From Zygnema circumcarinatum (Eukaryota; Streptophyta; Zygnematophyceae; Zygnematales; Zygnemataceae): a stretch of 64,000 nt of DNA. Each line of letters begins with the position of its first letter. Within the stretch, counting starts at the first letter, position 1. The translations under genes were made by a program, and so were the position numbers. The notes under the pieces are model-generated. The model saw only the letters and a program-made list of their open reading frames with translations, ran no database searches and had not been told where the DNA came from. The stretch covers positions 2,334,950 to 2,398,949 of the forward strand of contig CM074819.1 in the NCBI GenBank assembly GCA_037447605.1, in the 5' to 3' direction. Shown piece by piece: positions 34,701-45,795 of this stretch.

Positions 34701-37700
34701 CAGGCCTAACATTTCTGCTTGATGAATCTTTCTGCTCTTTCCTCTGTCGGACGTCAAATCCTCCCACTGCATCAAAGTCTGCAGCAGCCTTGTCCCCTTC
34801 AGCCTGTTTTGCTTTTTCCGCCTTTCTGGTAATACTGTGACCATCAGAAACCCCTGCCTTTCTGTCCTTCCCTGATGCTTGCGTACAAGGCGCGAGAATG
34901 TCCTTGACTTCGCCTGTCTCTACATCGTCCGTCCGCTTCTTCAACACCTGAAGATCACTGGATCCACTTGGGCGCCTCTCCCGAGTATCCGGTGCACCTG
35001 GGCTGCTCGCAGGTCTCTTGCCTGCACCTTCATCAGAACTGTTCAACTCCACCTTATCCGTGAAGCCTTTCCTTTCCCGTGAACCTGCCCGGTCTCCTCT
35101 TCTCTTCACTGAAGACTCCTCCAAACCACGCAGATCTGGAAAAGAATTTGACCTCTGATTCCCAAGAGTATTAACTGGTCTTTCTTCAGAGTCCCCTGCA
35201 CTCTTTGGGAGACTCAGAAAAGCCGCTGGTTCTTGAGAATGTGGCTCTGCTCCCTGGCCTAATGCTCCAAGTTCCTCCTCATCTGAAGAGCTGCCCCAAT
35301 CTATCCCAGTATCCAACATTCTCCCTTCCACTTCTAATGATGGTTTGTAAGCCTTAGATCCCGTTACATTAAGCCTACCCACCTTTCCTGCAAGCAATTT
35401 CGTAGCATCCGGTGCTCCTTTCATCGTAAACGATCCAAGTTCCTCCTCTCGCTTATGTTGCAGCTCTGTTGTTGTAACGGGAACCCCAACCTCATTCACT
35501 CGTGATGTCGGAGGGACTGCATTTGATGCTGCTTTGCTAACATCCTTTCCTTTACCCGGTTCTCTTCCTATGGTCTCAGTAACAGTCCATATAACTTCTT
35601 GTTCATTGCCCTTTCCAAACACTCGCACATTCCCTGACACCACGGACGTCCTTGTTCCTAATTGCCCCTCGACAGCCTCTGACAAGTCTTCTGCTTTCCC
35701 CAGTAGTCGCGCTTTAAGGCTCCTCAAAGAGCATACCAACGAGTCCTTCAGTGGAGACAGAAGTCCTCCCTCCGGCAAAAAGCTTGAAGTCATCACCTGT
35801 ATGCGAAAGGACATTAAACTTCAGAGAACAATCTTAAGCATGGTTACGCCGGGTGACTGATTTTGTTCATTGCTTTAGGAGCCAGTCCAATCCATAGTTA
35901 GTCAGTCAGTTTGGCTGTCCTTCCAACTGGAGCTCCTTGGTGAAGGATGCGCCTTGCGGTAAAAGGTTATGGTTAAATGAAGTCGGAAGTTGAAATAAAG
36001 GTAAAAGTTGCGAAGGTGAAGGTGGTGACGGTTGAAGGTGGAGGAAATCGTCATGAGGGTTGAGGTGAGGGCCATGGAAAGGGTTCTCGTCAACTTGCCA
36101 TGAAGTTGTGGTGAAGTTTAAATGGAGAATTCAGGTGAAAACCCCTATGCAGGTGTAAATGAAGGCTGGCGTGGAGGCCAAGCAATGATGCAGGTTAATG
36201 AAAATGAAGGTGTTGACAAAAAATATGAAAAAGGTTGCGATGAACGTCAATGTATGGTTGTGCTGGAAGCGTGAATGTATCAGTGAAGGCTATTATTCCA
36301 GGCGGCTAGTTCACCATAATTCTAAGAAAACATGGACAGTGTAAACTATCAGCTAAAGAACACAGTTGGCATTGAGAAGCAGAAGGGGAACCTGCAAAAT
36401 TGTCTGTGGACTGGGTGAGCGACCACAAGACAGAGCTGAATGCTGCATAGTTTCAGGCAGCTTCAATGCCGGCAGTCCTCCCAGGTCAGGAGTGACGCTC
36501 TGCGGCCGTCCTTTGGAGTCCTTTTGCTGCAACGCGCTGCGTCCCTTGCCCGCTCCAAAGGCATCCCTGCCGGCAGCATGCGCCCCCCCCTTGCTCGCCG
36601 TAGTTCTGGGTTGTTCTTCCGCAGAGCTGGCAGCCTCTCCCTCGCCGCTATGCTCTGGGCCTGGTGCCAGCTCTCTGGGCACACTCAGCACCTGCAATGG
36701 CATGGCAGGTCATTAAACTCACGAACACAGCCTCACCATGAAGCAACGCACTGTTTCAACATGAAAGCCGCGGGACATAACATTCCCACATGTAGTCTCA
36801 CTTCAAGGGGGGCGGAATGTTTTGCTGTGGCATTGAAGTGCTTGAGACGCTGTTCCCCAGGATTAGCTGTGACGGGTGCGAGAGGAGGACTCGGCTGAGG
36901 ATGAGGAGCACGCATATGTGTCGGCAAGAAGGTTCCATATGAACCATAATGTGGTCCTGGAAGCACAACGAGAACACCATAACTGAGGTACAACTCCTAA
37001 CAGAACTGGAGCAAGAGGAAGGCAAAGGAAGAAAGGCAAGGCTGCTCTTCTGTACATTTGTCACACACTTGCTACAATTTCCAATTAAGCGCGGATATAA
37101 TAGCTTGAATCACCAATGCAGCAACTACTGCGATTCAGATAACACAGACAGAAAACACGAACACTCCCAAGCACAATCAAGCACTTCCATATCGAATACC
37201 ATTATTCCAGCAAGTCAATTGAAAATATGCATTTTGACCAAACACACGCAACCCCAATAACAAAATTATGCAGACGGTTTTGTAAGCTTCAAAACTCTAA
37301 ATCCAAAAGCGATGCGAAAAAAAGTAACCAGAAAATCCCTTGCCATGTAAGAGCTTCATGACATACTTCAAAAATGAAAAAAGGAGGCCAGGACATGCAT
37401 AGTGGACACGATTTTTGCTTCTCTGAACATCTGCCTGTATCCTTTCCAATTGCACTAACCGGCTAATTGCATAGAGCATGCTTCGCTGTACTTAACAGTT
37501 TCAGAGAAAACACCGACCTGAACTTGAGACAGTGCCTCTAAATTCGTTTTGCTTGTCGCCAAGGAGCGAGCGAATACGCCTTGTCAAATGATCCTCGTCC
37601 TGAAGTGAGAAGAAAAGAAAGAAAGAAATCACAACCCCCGCATAGTTCAGAAAATTCAGCGATGAGTGACTTCTTCTGCTTGTCCTGCGAGGTCCGCGTC

Positions 37701-38804
37701 ACCAAATGGCGCTTCCAGTTGCTATTTAAGGTATGGGAGAAGAACAATCAGGCAACGACATGAAGAAAACAGTAAAGCTCGCAGAACAGAACGGGAAGCC
37801 CGAGAACAGTAAACTCGCAAGTGTCAGCAAGTCAGGTAGGCTTGAAGATGTGAAAGCTACTCCCAAGTTTCTTATAAATGTTTAGAACTTGAGAGGCGAC
37901 TTAAGGAGCAAAATCACAAAGCGTAGAACAGCGCCTTAAAAGAAAATCTCCTCGACAAGCTCGCCTCATACTGGTAACAGCAAAAGCTAGAACAGGCAGA
38001 CCTCCTTGCCTTACTTGACAGAGAACTGATGTTTAGAACTTGAGAAGCGACTTATGAGGCAAAATCCCAAAGCGTAAAGCAGCGCCTTAAAAGAAAATCT
38101 CCTCGACAAGCCCGGCTCATACTGGTGACAGCGAAAGCTTAAACAGACAGACCTCCTTGCCTTTCTTGACAGAGAACTGATGAATCTTCTGGCAAAGTTC
38201 ATCCCGTTGATTCAAACCTAGACTGAGAAGTTCAAAGGTGAATTCGAAGAGAAGCCCACCACGCGCAGGGGATAAAGGAAACAAAGGAAAAGAGGTTGTA
38301 TACTGTTGAAAAGCAGCAGATAAGACGAAGACTAAAACACAAGAAAGCGAGAGCTGCTCTGTGATGCAATGGCTGCCATGGTTAAAAGTAACGAATTTTG
38401 AAAATTTCCCGCCAGAACATAGAGTTATCTGAGACAAATTCTTGCCTCAGAATTAGGCTGACCAATGCACATGTTCCACTACTGTCAGAACCTCTGAACC
38501 AGGCGCCGCATGCCAGACGCTATACAGTGCAACTGCAGGTCGCAGACCGAGGCAAAGCACATAAGGATAGGAGTTTGTGGAAAGTTGTGAGGTCAGAAGG
38601 TTGATTATGATGCAAAAAGCACAGAGGAGAGTTGTCGGTTTGCATGCCGGGGGAGCTTACATCGTCAGCGTGTTGAAACGGAGCCGCGGGCCCTCTGGCG
38701 GCAGCGTGCGCGTTCTTTTTCGAGGAGTCTGCGGCCGCCCTGAGTCCGCCATGCGCCGAAGCGGGCGGCGCTGGCGGGGCGTAGGCGGGCAGGGGCGCGT
38801 CCAT
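28728..38804 (-). CDS. CW-type zinc-finger protein of the plant CWZF class
   Basis: CW domains read histone H3K4 methylation, so a chromatin role is likely; the exact function is unknown. Eleven exons: 38804-38661, 37599-37518, 36956-36802, 36691-36392, 35796-33764, 33434-32941, 32685-30437, 30199-30111, 29848-29502, 29387-29134, 28931-28728. They close in phase to about 2116 residues. Plant-specific blocks are GPHYGSYGTFLPTHMR near the N-terminus, QVMTSSFLPEGGLLSPL at the start of exon 5, the CW domain (WVCCDKCNLWRLLP, DEWNCYMNDW, PELADCNVAQERTTEAIY; about residues 870-925, all four Cys present, split by intron 5), and the C-terminal helical region (FCAKEYERRKLAGAAAVAWK, GDSPSSSAASDVD). Between them lie highly charged Ser/Arg/Lys/Glu-rich linkers in exons 5 and 7. 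The first exon join (38661 to 37599) is the least certain. A SVSVSVSVSD run in exon 6 is a coding microsatellite. Confidence 0.9.
35900..36330. other. Intron 4 low-complexity GGTGAAGGTG tract
   Basis: Within the intron between exons 4 and 5 of the CW gene, words GGTGAAGG and GAAGGTGG recur on the plus strand. No coding support. Confidence 0.5.
37881..38182. repeat. Tandem duplication, two 151-bp units, in CW gene intron 1
   Basis: Units 37881-38031 and 38032-38182 each begin TTTAGAACTTGAGA and contain GCGCCTTAAAAGAAAATCTC and GACCTCCTTGCCTT. They differ at about a dozen positions, so the duplication is recent but not new. Confidence 0.85.
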
Positions 38805-38941
38805 GGCGGGCGGGGCCGGGGAGCGCGCCGGCGCCTCAGGCGCGGGGGGAAGCCGGCCCCCTGTTCGCTAGGGCAAAGGTAGGTTAGGGCAGGCCCGGCC
38901 CGCCCCGCCACCCCGCCCGCGCAACCGCTCCGCTCCGCGAG

Positions 38942-39222
38942 CCATGCCATGCCATGCCATGCCATGCCATGCCATGCCATGCCATGCGACCATGCCCCTG
39001 CCGCATGCCATGGCATGCCATGTGACCATGCCCCTGCCACATGCCATGCCATGCCATGCGACCATGCCCCTGCCGCATGCCATGGCATGCCATGTGACCA
39101 TGCCCCTGCCACATGCCATGCCATGCCATGCGACCATGCCCCTGCCGCATGCCATGGCATGCCATGCGACCATGCCCCTGCCACATGCCATGCCATGCCA
39201 TGCGACCATGCCCCTGTCGCCA
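38942..39222. repeat. CCATG pentamer and 36-bp minisatellite 5' of the CW gene
   Basis: Starts with about nine CATGC/CCATG pentamers, then 36-bp units beginning GCGACCATGCCCCTGCC or GTGACCATGCCCCTGCC at 38986, 39022, 39058 and so on. Units alternate between GCCATGGCATGCCAT and GCCATGCCATGCCAT versions, giving a 72-bp higher order. It lies 140-420 bp upstream of the CW gene start codon. Confidence 0.9.
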
Positions 39223-39324
39223 TGAGAGCATGCCATGACGCCCTTCGGGCCCGTGCCAGCATGCCCTGATTCGCCGTTGAAGAGCCACCGTATAATAATA
39301 TCACTGCTTAGTGCTGGCCGCTGG

Positions 39325-39400
39325 GGTGAGATGTGGCATTCATCTCACGATGGCGATGCCGCTACTGTACTTGCTCTGATTCCGAACCAGAAATTTGTAG
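39325..39400 (+). repeat. Dispersed repeat family, partial copy 3
   Basis: GATGTGGCATTCATCTCACGATGGCGATG matches, with changes, the head of copies 1 and 2 (only the first part is listed here). Similarity fades after about 75 bp, so this is a truncated or strongly diverged copy. Confidence 0.5.
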
Positions 39401-39994
39401 CCACCGCCAAATACCTAAAGCCACATCTCTTCTCCTAAAGGGATTCTTAGCCATCACCAAATTCCATACGAGAAATTGCTAGCCATTGCCCTAGTTAGCC
39501 ATGGAATAACCAGTAGTTGTGGTAGCGACACCTTTGTCGACCTTTTTGTATGCCAAAACTATACTGTCCGTTCCGGAATGTCATCACAACATTACACCTT
39601 CCACAGTCATAGGGTTTCCCTAAAATCCCTATCCCTAGCTAGTAACTATTTGATTAGTAATCACGTTTGGCAAGTTTTAGGTAGTTGTTTTTCGAAGTGA
39701 CTACATGCAAATATATGCAGTGGGGGAAATTGGACGTGATTGAATGCAGTATGATACTGTGCGTAGCAAGCGGACTGCGCGTAGGACGGCGGCATCACAG
39801 ATGATGAGAAGAAAACCACCAGAATAACGCTCATGTTTCACCTAAACAGTCACACCGGAGTGCCATGTGTCACAGCACTTAACAAAGGCTTCTCCTGGGC
39901 AACTGGTCAAACCATTACTTACAGAGGAAAGAGCATTTAAGCCATACAGAACACGGTTCCACATTTGCGCAACCATAACTTTGTGCCATAAATG
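39401..39994. other. 3' flank of KIN-beta-gamma, no gene seen
   Basis: AT-rich, with recurring words TAGCCA and CCATTGCC near 39440-39500. No coding evidence. Confidence 0.4.
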
Positions 39995-42900
39995 TCACGC
40001 CACTAAAAGAAACTGGAAAACATCTGTCAAGGAAACAACGCCCTCTACTCGCCGACTGCCCGCTTCCACGCAGATCAGACGGCGCACCCCTGCGGACCCG
40101 ACCCACCCCCCCCAGGCCCACCGTGACACGGGCTCAGTGCTCGGTACGTCCCTCAGCCGCCAGCACAGTCTCAACAACTTGACGCGAAACCCACCAGGCA
40201 GGGCCAGGCGGTCAATGGCAGAGCGCAACGTGTCGGTCTGTAGGCACATGTGGCAGCGCGAGGCCGGGCCGGCGCTGCTGTTCACACTTGCGTCTTGGCG
40301 GTACCGCAGCGCCTGGATGCAATCCCGCACAGGGTGTCAGTGGCCGAAAAGCTCTTGAAAACAACTGCAGGGAAGCGGCGCGAGATTAACCATAGCAAAT
40401 CCATTGACGTGCTGGGCTTCACCTCTGCAATTGTGATGTCGTCCAGCTGCAATCGGGCATACGCTCTTTCTCGAGCCAGAGCAGTGATGTCGCTGCATCC
40501 CCGCACATCAGCTTAATAACGAGCACAGATAGCCTGTCTATAGATTTGGCCCACACAGACTGCGTTCAGAAAAGGATGGTACTTCTGCAGATTAGATTGC
40601 AGATAGCCTAGAAACGTTGCTTTGTATATTGCACGTGCCATGGAGGGGTCAGAGAACTCATGCGCTGCTGCAGTTAGGGGAATAACCAAGAAGCATATGG
40701 GTCACACACGCAAGTCAATAGCACAGCAATTTGAGACAGAAAAGTCAACAACATCCGTCCACTCGAAGGAACACGCGATCTTAAGTGGCCTAGGGCCAAA
40801 GGCTGTGCTGACTTTCCAGAGTTCACCGGGTCACACCCTGCTGTTGTCCCGTCACAAAAGTTAAAATCAAAGGCGAACAAAAGCACGAAAAAGGAATCCC
40901 AGTGATCCTTTGACGGCATCAAGAGAAGCCAGCCTCTATCATCATATTGTGATTGTGAACACCAAAAGTAGCTTACGACAAGTTGACGTTGCTTAAGCAA
41001 AAATAAAAAAGATCAGGGAGCCTTAAGAGGTCAACACATTTGGAAACCCAATGGATTCCAACCGTGGAGACCCTGGAGTGGTTGTGAACAAGCCCCACAT
41101 AATCTATGTACACTCTACAACCAACTTTCAAAACACAAGGCAAAACTAAAAAAAAACAATTCCCCTTCATTCCTTGCAGCATTCAAAAATAATTCCCAGG
41201 GCCAGGATCTCAAGATAATATACCCAAACGAATGATGAACACACCAAAATGCCAAGCATAACAAGCAACTGGACGCTGTTAGCGCTTTCAGAGAGTTGCA
41301 AGCAGTGTGCACCTGCGCGCATAAACATCTAGAAGAGCTCCACTTTCATCCACCACCGGCATTGAGCTCACTCCCTCTGTCTCCATCGACAACAATCCCA
41401 ATGCCGCTTATCAGCTTCGGCTTGGCGCATTTCCCACGCATCTATTGGTGCCAAATCCCGCATTCAGACAAGGCCCAGCAACCCCATACGATGAACCAGA
41501 CCTGTGAGGAGCACCGACAAAGCTGCAGTGAGTGGCGCGTTTGGCCGCAGAGTGGAGAGCGACTTGCGGCCGCTGCCAGTCTTGCCGGTGCCCGGAGCCC
41601 ACGTGCCCAGCGGCAGCGCTCCCAGCGGCTGCGACAGCAGGGGAAGGGACCCGGCCACATGCCGAAAATGCCGCGCCACGCCTGTACAAACCCCCGGAGA
41701 CCCTCCTACTCTCATAGGAGTGGCAGACGCTTTGCTAGTTCTCCATGCCTCAGCATAGGAGCCACGACATCACTCTATTGCCCATTTTATAAACAGAAGT
41801 TGATAACGAGTCGACGAGGGCAGGAAAAATTAACCATCCTCACATTTAAGAATGCCGGATAAGGAGGCCAGGTGAAGCAATTGGGGAGGGCTGCCAGTCG
41901 CTGCTGCATGATGAAGTACAGGCACTGAAGCAATCCCATGTTGCAGCAAAAGCTCCGTTACGCGGCGTAGGGTGTCGTCTGGTCCGATCTGCATCCTATG
42001 CCCTTGTCCTGCTATCGTCAGCAATCATTCCAGCACCATAAGTGCCTATATGTCGTGTAAATATCTATTTTTTTTTCCCAAAGAACTGTCCCAGCACACA
42101 GCTGTACCAATTTGAATCGTCAGCCCGAACCCCCGCATATGGTGTTAATGAACAGGCGCCCTAGGATGGTCGTAGGAGTTCAACTTTGTGCAAGGCTAAT
42201 GCAGCCAATAGGCAGCTACGTGCCGAGCACAACAGCAAGCCATGTGTTTCTGTAAGCCTGAACTTTCCAGGCAGCAGCAAACCGTGACTTCCTGTCACAA
42301 GCATGCACCTCGACAGACTAACAATGAACAAGAGAGGTCATGATCGTTCACTTCCGTTTGGCACAAAACTGTTAATCCAAAAGTCTACGCTTTACGGTCG
42401 ATAGAGCATGTTCACGCCGCCTGGAAGCATTATGGGAACAGCCCGCACATGAATGAGGGGTCGCCGGGACGGAGTGTGAGGTGCATCAGTAGAGCGTGCC
42501 AAAACTTGTTTCGCTTCCTTCCATGCGGCGATTGTGTGCGTCTCCAACTCCTCTTCGCTCAACTGCGCTCCACTGCTACGTAACTGCTCAACCCCACAAG
42601 CCCTAAAATCAACTTTGAGTGCTTTCACCTCTATTTATGCCCTGCCCATGCTGCGTCAAATACACGCGTCCCCCATCCATACGTTGGCTTATCCCATCAC
42701 CTGTTGAATGATGGTGATAAAATCCGATGCGCTTAGCATCCCAACAAAGTCGCAGCGCTCTGAATCCCACAATGGCGCTGCTGGCACTCCCTGGCCCCTC
42801 ATTCAGCTCACATAAAACCTCAGCCTACACATTTCAGATGATGCTTTGAAAGATGCAGTGACGTTTGAATAAAAGCTTGCGCCAGCCGAGCCCCACCACA

Positions 42901-44503
42901 ATTCGCAAAGAAGGCGAACTTCAAGAATATTAACACAAAGCTGCGAGCACACAAGGCCCACAATTATCTACTTTTCACCAGGTAGCTTTTCCTGATTTCT
43001 AGCAAACTTACTTCTTTTCTTTCCAGACTTCTTTATGCCGCTACCCTTATTCTGACCATTTGGGACCCTTCCCTTAATCTTCCGTTCTCACCATTACGGC
43101 TCAATGCCTCATTCGGCCATCAAATTCTCCAATTCAATATCATGAAATTCTATGGACATGCCTGCCCTGCAGGTTCTTTATGTTGCAGGCAATAGAATAA
43201 GTACGTACCTGCTCATACAGTGCATGAAACGCCTGCTTTACTGGCAAAGTTATGTCCAATGCTACGACCTGCGTAGCAATCACAGCCATGATTGGAATGA
43301 TTCAGACAAGAATAAAGTGTTTCAGTGTCCTGCGTCTGTGAGGGCCGCGACGCAGATATTTGTCTTTTCTTCCAGCTCCATACGCCACACTCTCTTTCCA
43401 TGAACCACCGATGAAAGGGGTCCGAAATCTGCCTATTTCATGTAGTATGGATTCTACTACACATCCTAACACAGGTATAATGAAAGCCGGTCCAGTTTCA
43501 GCCAATGTCCAATATTTTTGAACTCTCTGAAGCAAAAAAATGACCAACCAGACATAGGCTTCATAAGCTCTCAAAGGGTTACAACATTCACCTTTCCGGA
43601 TTCCGGAAGAAGCTCATGAGCATAGTGAGTGCTCAAAAAATCTGTAATTCGCTGTCGCGACGCCTCAGCATCAGCAGCAGAGACCGCTTCAGACGCCTCT
43701 GGCAACATACGGACGGGCGAGGCGAGGGCTGCTGAAGGGGCCTGAGCCTGCAGCAACTGCGAGTGTTGCCGTTGCTGTGGCTGGGAATGGGAGGGACTCT
43801 CCTGCACCAGAGGTAGCTGCAGGGGCGGCAGCGAGGCGTGCACTGGCTGAGGGACTTCTATAGGATCCACTTCCATACTGGCGCCGGCTCCGCCAGGCAC
43901 CTGCTGCGTTTGAGGCGCCTCGGAAATGACGCTGGGCAAGAGGGGCTGCGAGTCTGCGGCCATGGAACGAGCTGTGGAAGGGGCGGATGCAGGCGCAGCG
44001 AGAGGCTGAGGCTCAGGGTCGCGCACGAGGAGCCAGTTGTTAACATTGCCGAGCGGGTCCGGCATGTACGCCTGCCTCTCATCATGCCGCCATTCGCTAT
44101 CCACAATAAACTTGTACTGCCCACACCCGCAGCCCTCCCAGAGCGTCCCTCTTGGCCTGCTGGCAGTGCACGCTAGCACCTTCATGCCACAGCAAAGCAG
44201 AAAAAGGGGAAATAAAGTGACGCATGTACCTGGTGGTAGCCAGGAGGAAGACTGCACACGACAGCGAAGACGTTGGCCACTCCTTCGACAGGCGCCATGG
44301 GAAGCGACTCGCGCCACCTGCATGCGGCGGTGCCGCGTCTGAATGAATAGAGTTGGCGAGGGAGAGAGAGAAGAGAAAGGGCGCTAGCGAGGCGGGGAGA
44401 GGGGCAACCTTGTGAAGGAGCCGCAGAGATGCACGTGGCGGCCGCCGTGAGGCCACACGAAGCGCGTGGGCACCAGCGGGCCGCCGTCGCCGCCGCCCAT
44501 CAT
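39995..44503 (-). CDS. SNF4: KIN-beta-gamma (SNF4-like) regulatory subunit of the SnRK1 kinase
   Basis: Plant-type gamma subunit of the SnRK1/AMPK energy-sensing kinase, with a CBM48 glycogen-binding domain fused ahead of four CBS repeats. Twelve exons: 44503-44409, 44317-44230, 44116-43592, 43268-43209, 42790-42701, 42583-42449, 41988-41844, 41681-41502, 41376-41313, 40492-40423, 40312-40195, 40089-39995. Phases close to about 554 residues (Arabidopsis SNF4: 487). CBM48: [42 protein letters not shown] (about residues 10-75). CBS part: [92 protein letters not shown] and the end [14 protein letters not shown]. The extra length sits in a Gln/Pro/Ser-rich linker in exon 3. The first ATG in frame is at 44503. 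Confidence 0.95.
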
Positions 44504-44586
44504 CGCTGCCTGCTCCGATACAGATACAGCTCCTCCTCCTCCGCTCTCTCTGGCGAGAAGCGGTGTCGGCTGCCTCCCTCGCACTC

Positions 44587-44680
44587 AGGGTTAGGGTTAG
44601 AGTTAGGGCCGGGGCCAGGGTTAGGGTTAGGGTTAGGGTTAGGGTTAGGGTTAGGGTTAGGGTAAGGGTTAGGATTAGGT
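44587..44680 (+). repeat. Interstitial TTAGGG telomere-type repeat
   Basis: About 13-14 TTAGGG units, seven of them perfect and consecutive, with variants TTAGAG, TTAGGGCC, TAAGGG and TTAGGA. It starts 84 bp upstream of the KIN-beta-gamma ATG and sits between two divergent genes, so it is interstitial and not a chromosome end. Confidence 0.9.
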
Positions 44681-45795
44681 GCTGCTGAACGACGCGCAGT
44701 CATCATGAGCGTGTCCGCCTCCACCTCCGGTTAGGGCTAAGGGCCGCCCACCCGGTACCGTACCGCCCGCCCGCCCGCCGGGCCGTGCGGCAGCGGAACG
44801 CGGGCCGGAGCGGGGCGGGGGGGGGGGGCGAAGGTGATACGGCGAGTGCGGCCGTTGGCCGGGGAGGGAGAGAGGCCCGAGGTCCGAAGCCATCCGCCGG
44901 ACGGACGGACCCCGCCTCCCCTCGGTCGCTGCCCCCTCCTCGCCTGCACCGGCCCTGCCCTCCAACCCAAACTCAAAGTTCGTTTCCGCCTTCGCATTAT
45001 TGCCTACTTCTCCACTCTCTGCCTCAAATGCCTGCCGATGTTTCTCTGATGTACTTCTCCTGTCTGCTCTTTCTCCCCCCCTTTCATTTCTCTTTCCCTT
45101 TCCCACTTACTCCCTGCTTTGCGCCTCCTTAATACTATCTCCACATTCCTCCCCTCGCCTCTCTCCTCTCCTTTCTTTCTCGCTCCATGCACTAAAATGC
45201 TGTTTGCCGCTGAATTCTGAAGGATACACGGAATGAGAGATCACATTGTGGGAGGCATGCACTAATAGATGAATGCTAACGGTGAATCCTTTCCTCTTCC
45301 CTCTTTTACCCTCTCACCTTGCCTGTAGTCTTTCCTGAGCAGCCATGGCGGCAGCCCAAGCTGCTGCTTTTGCAGCCATGGATTCGATACCACGCAGCTG
45401 TGCAGCGCTTCCTTCCACCTCCTCGTCACTGAGGCGAGGGCCTTCCTTACTTCATGTTTCTGCCGCCAGGAGGGTGCGAGACTAGGGTCCCTTTCCTCTT
45501 TCCCTTTCGCCCACCCCCTTGCTTTAATCTTCCTTGCCACTTTTTGAGGAACTCTCCTGCTTCTCGCACTCCCTCGTCTTAACTTAGGTTCCCAGCTTTT
45601 TCGTTTAATGTGGCTTTCATTCGCTCCCTCTTCTGGAAAGATGGAAGCGCAGCGTAACACGCAGAACGGCTCTACTGAGGGGAAGGAGTAGGATTAGGGT
45701 TTTTAGGCTTCCCGCCTTGCAGGAGCTCGGGGGGCAAGGACTGCCTCGGCGCTGTCTGCAGCGTGTGTGAAGGAGATGAGTGAGGGGAGGGGTTT
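44681..45795. promoter_or_regulatory. Divergent 5' spacer of KIN-beta-gamma and an unrecognised gene
   Basis: Contains GC-rich tracts (CCCG repeats near 44765, poly-G near 44815), a CT-rich segment near 45050-45190 and a telo-box-like TAGGGTTT at about 45696, a word common in plant promoters. No gene can be supported between the two starts, and the 5' end of the plus-strand gene is unsure. Confidence 0.4.

Noticed and set aside
33815-34840. 341-codon open frame on the plus strand
   Set aside because: It is antisense to the coding exon 5 of the CW gene; its Ser/Pro/Leu-rich composition mirrors the Glu/Lys/Arg/Gly-rich sense strand.
44504-44584. N-terminal extension of KIN-beta-gamma from an upstream codon
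   Set aside because: The upstream start would be GTG; the first ATG in frame is 44503 and fits the family's short N-terminus.
44587-44680. Chromosome end
   Set aside because: Coding genes continue on both sides and the array is only about 90 bp.
45262-45660. 132-codon minus-strand open frame with basic composition
   Set aside because: No homologous pattern, no splice partners, and it lies in a CT-rich promoter spacer.
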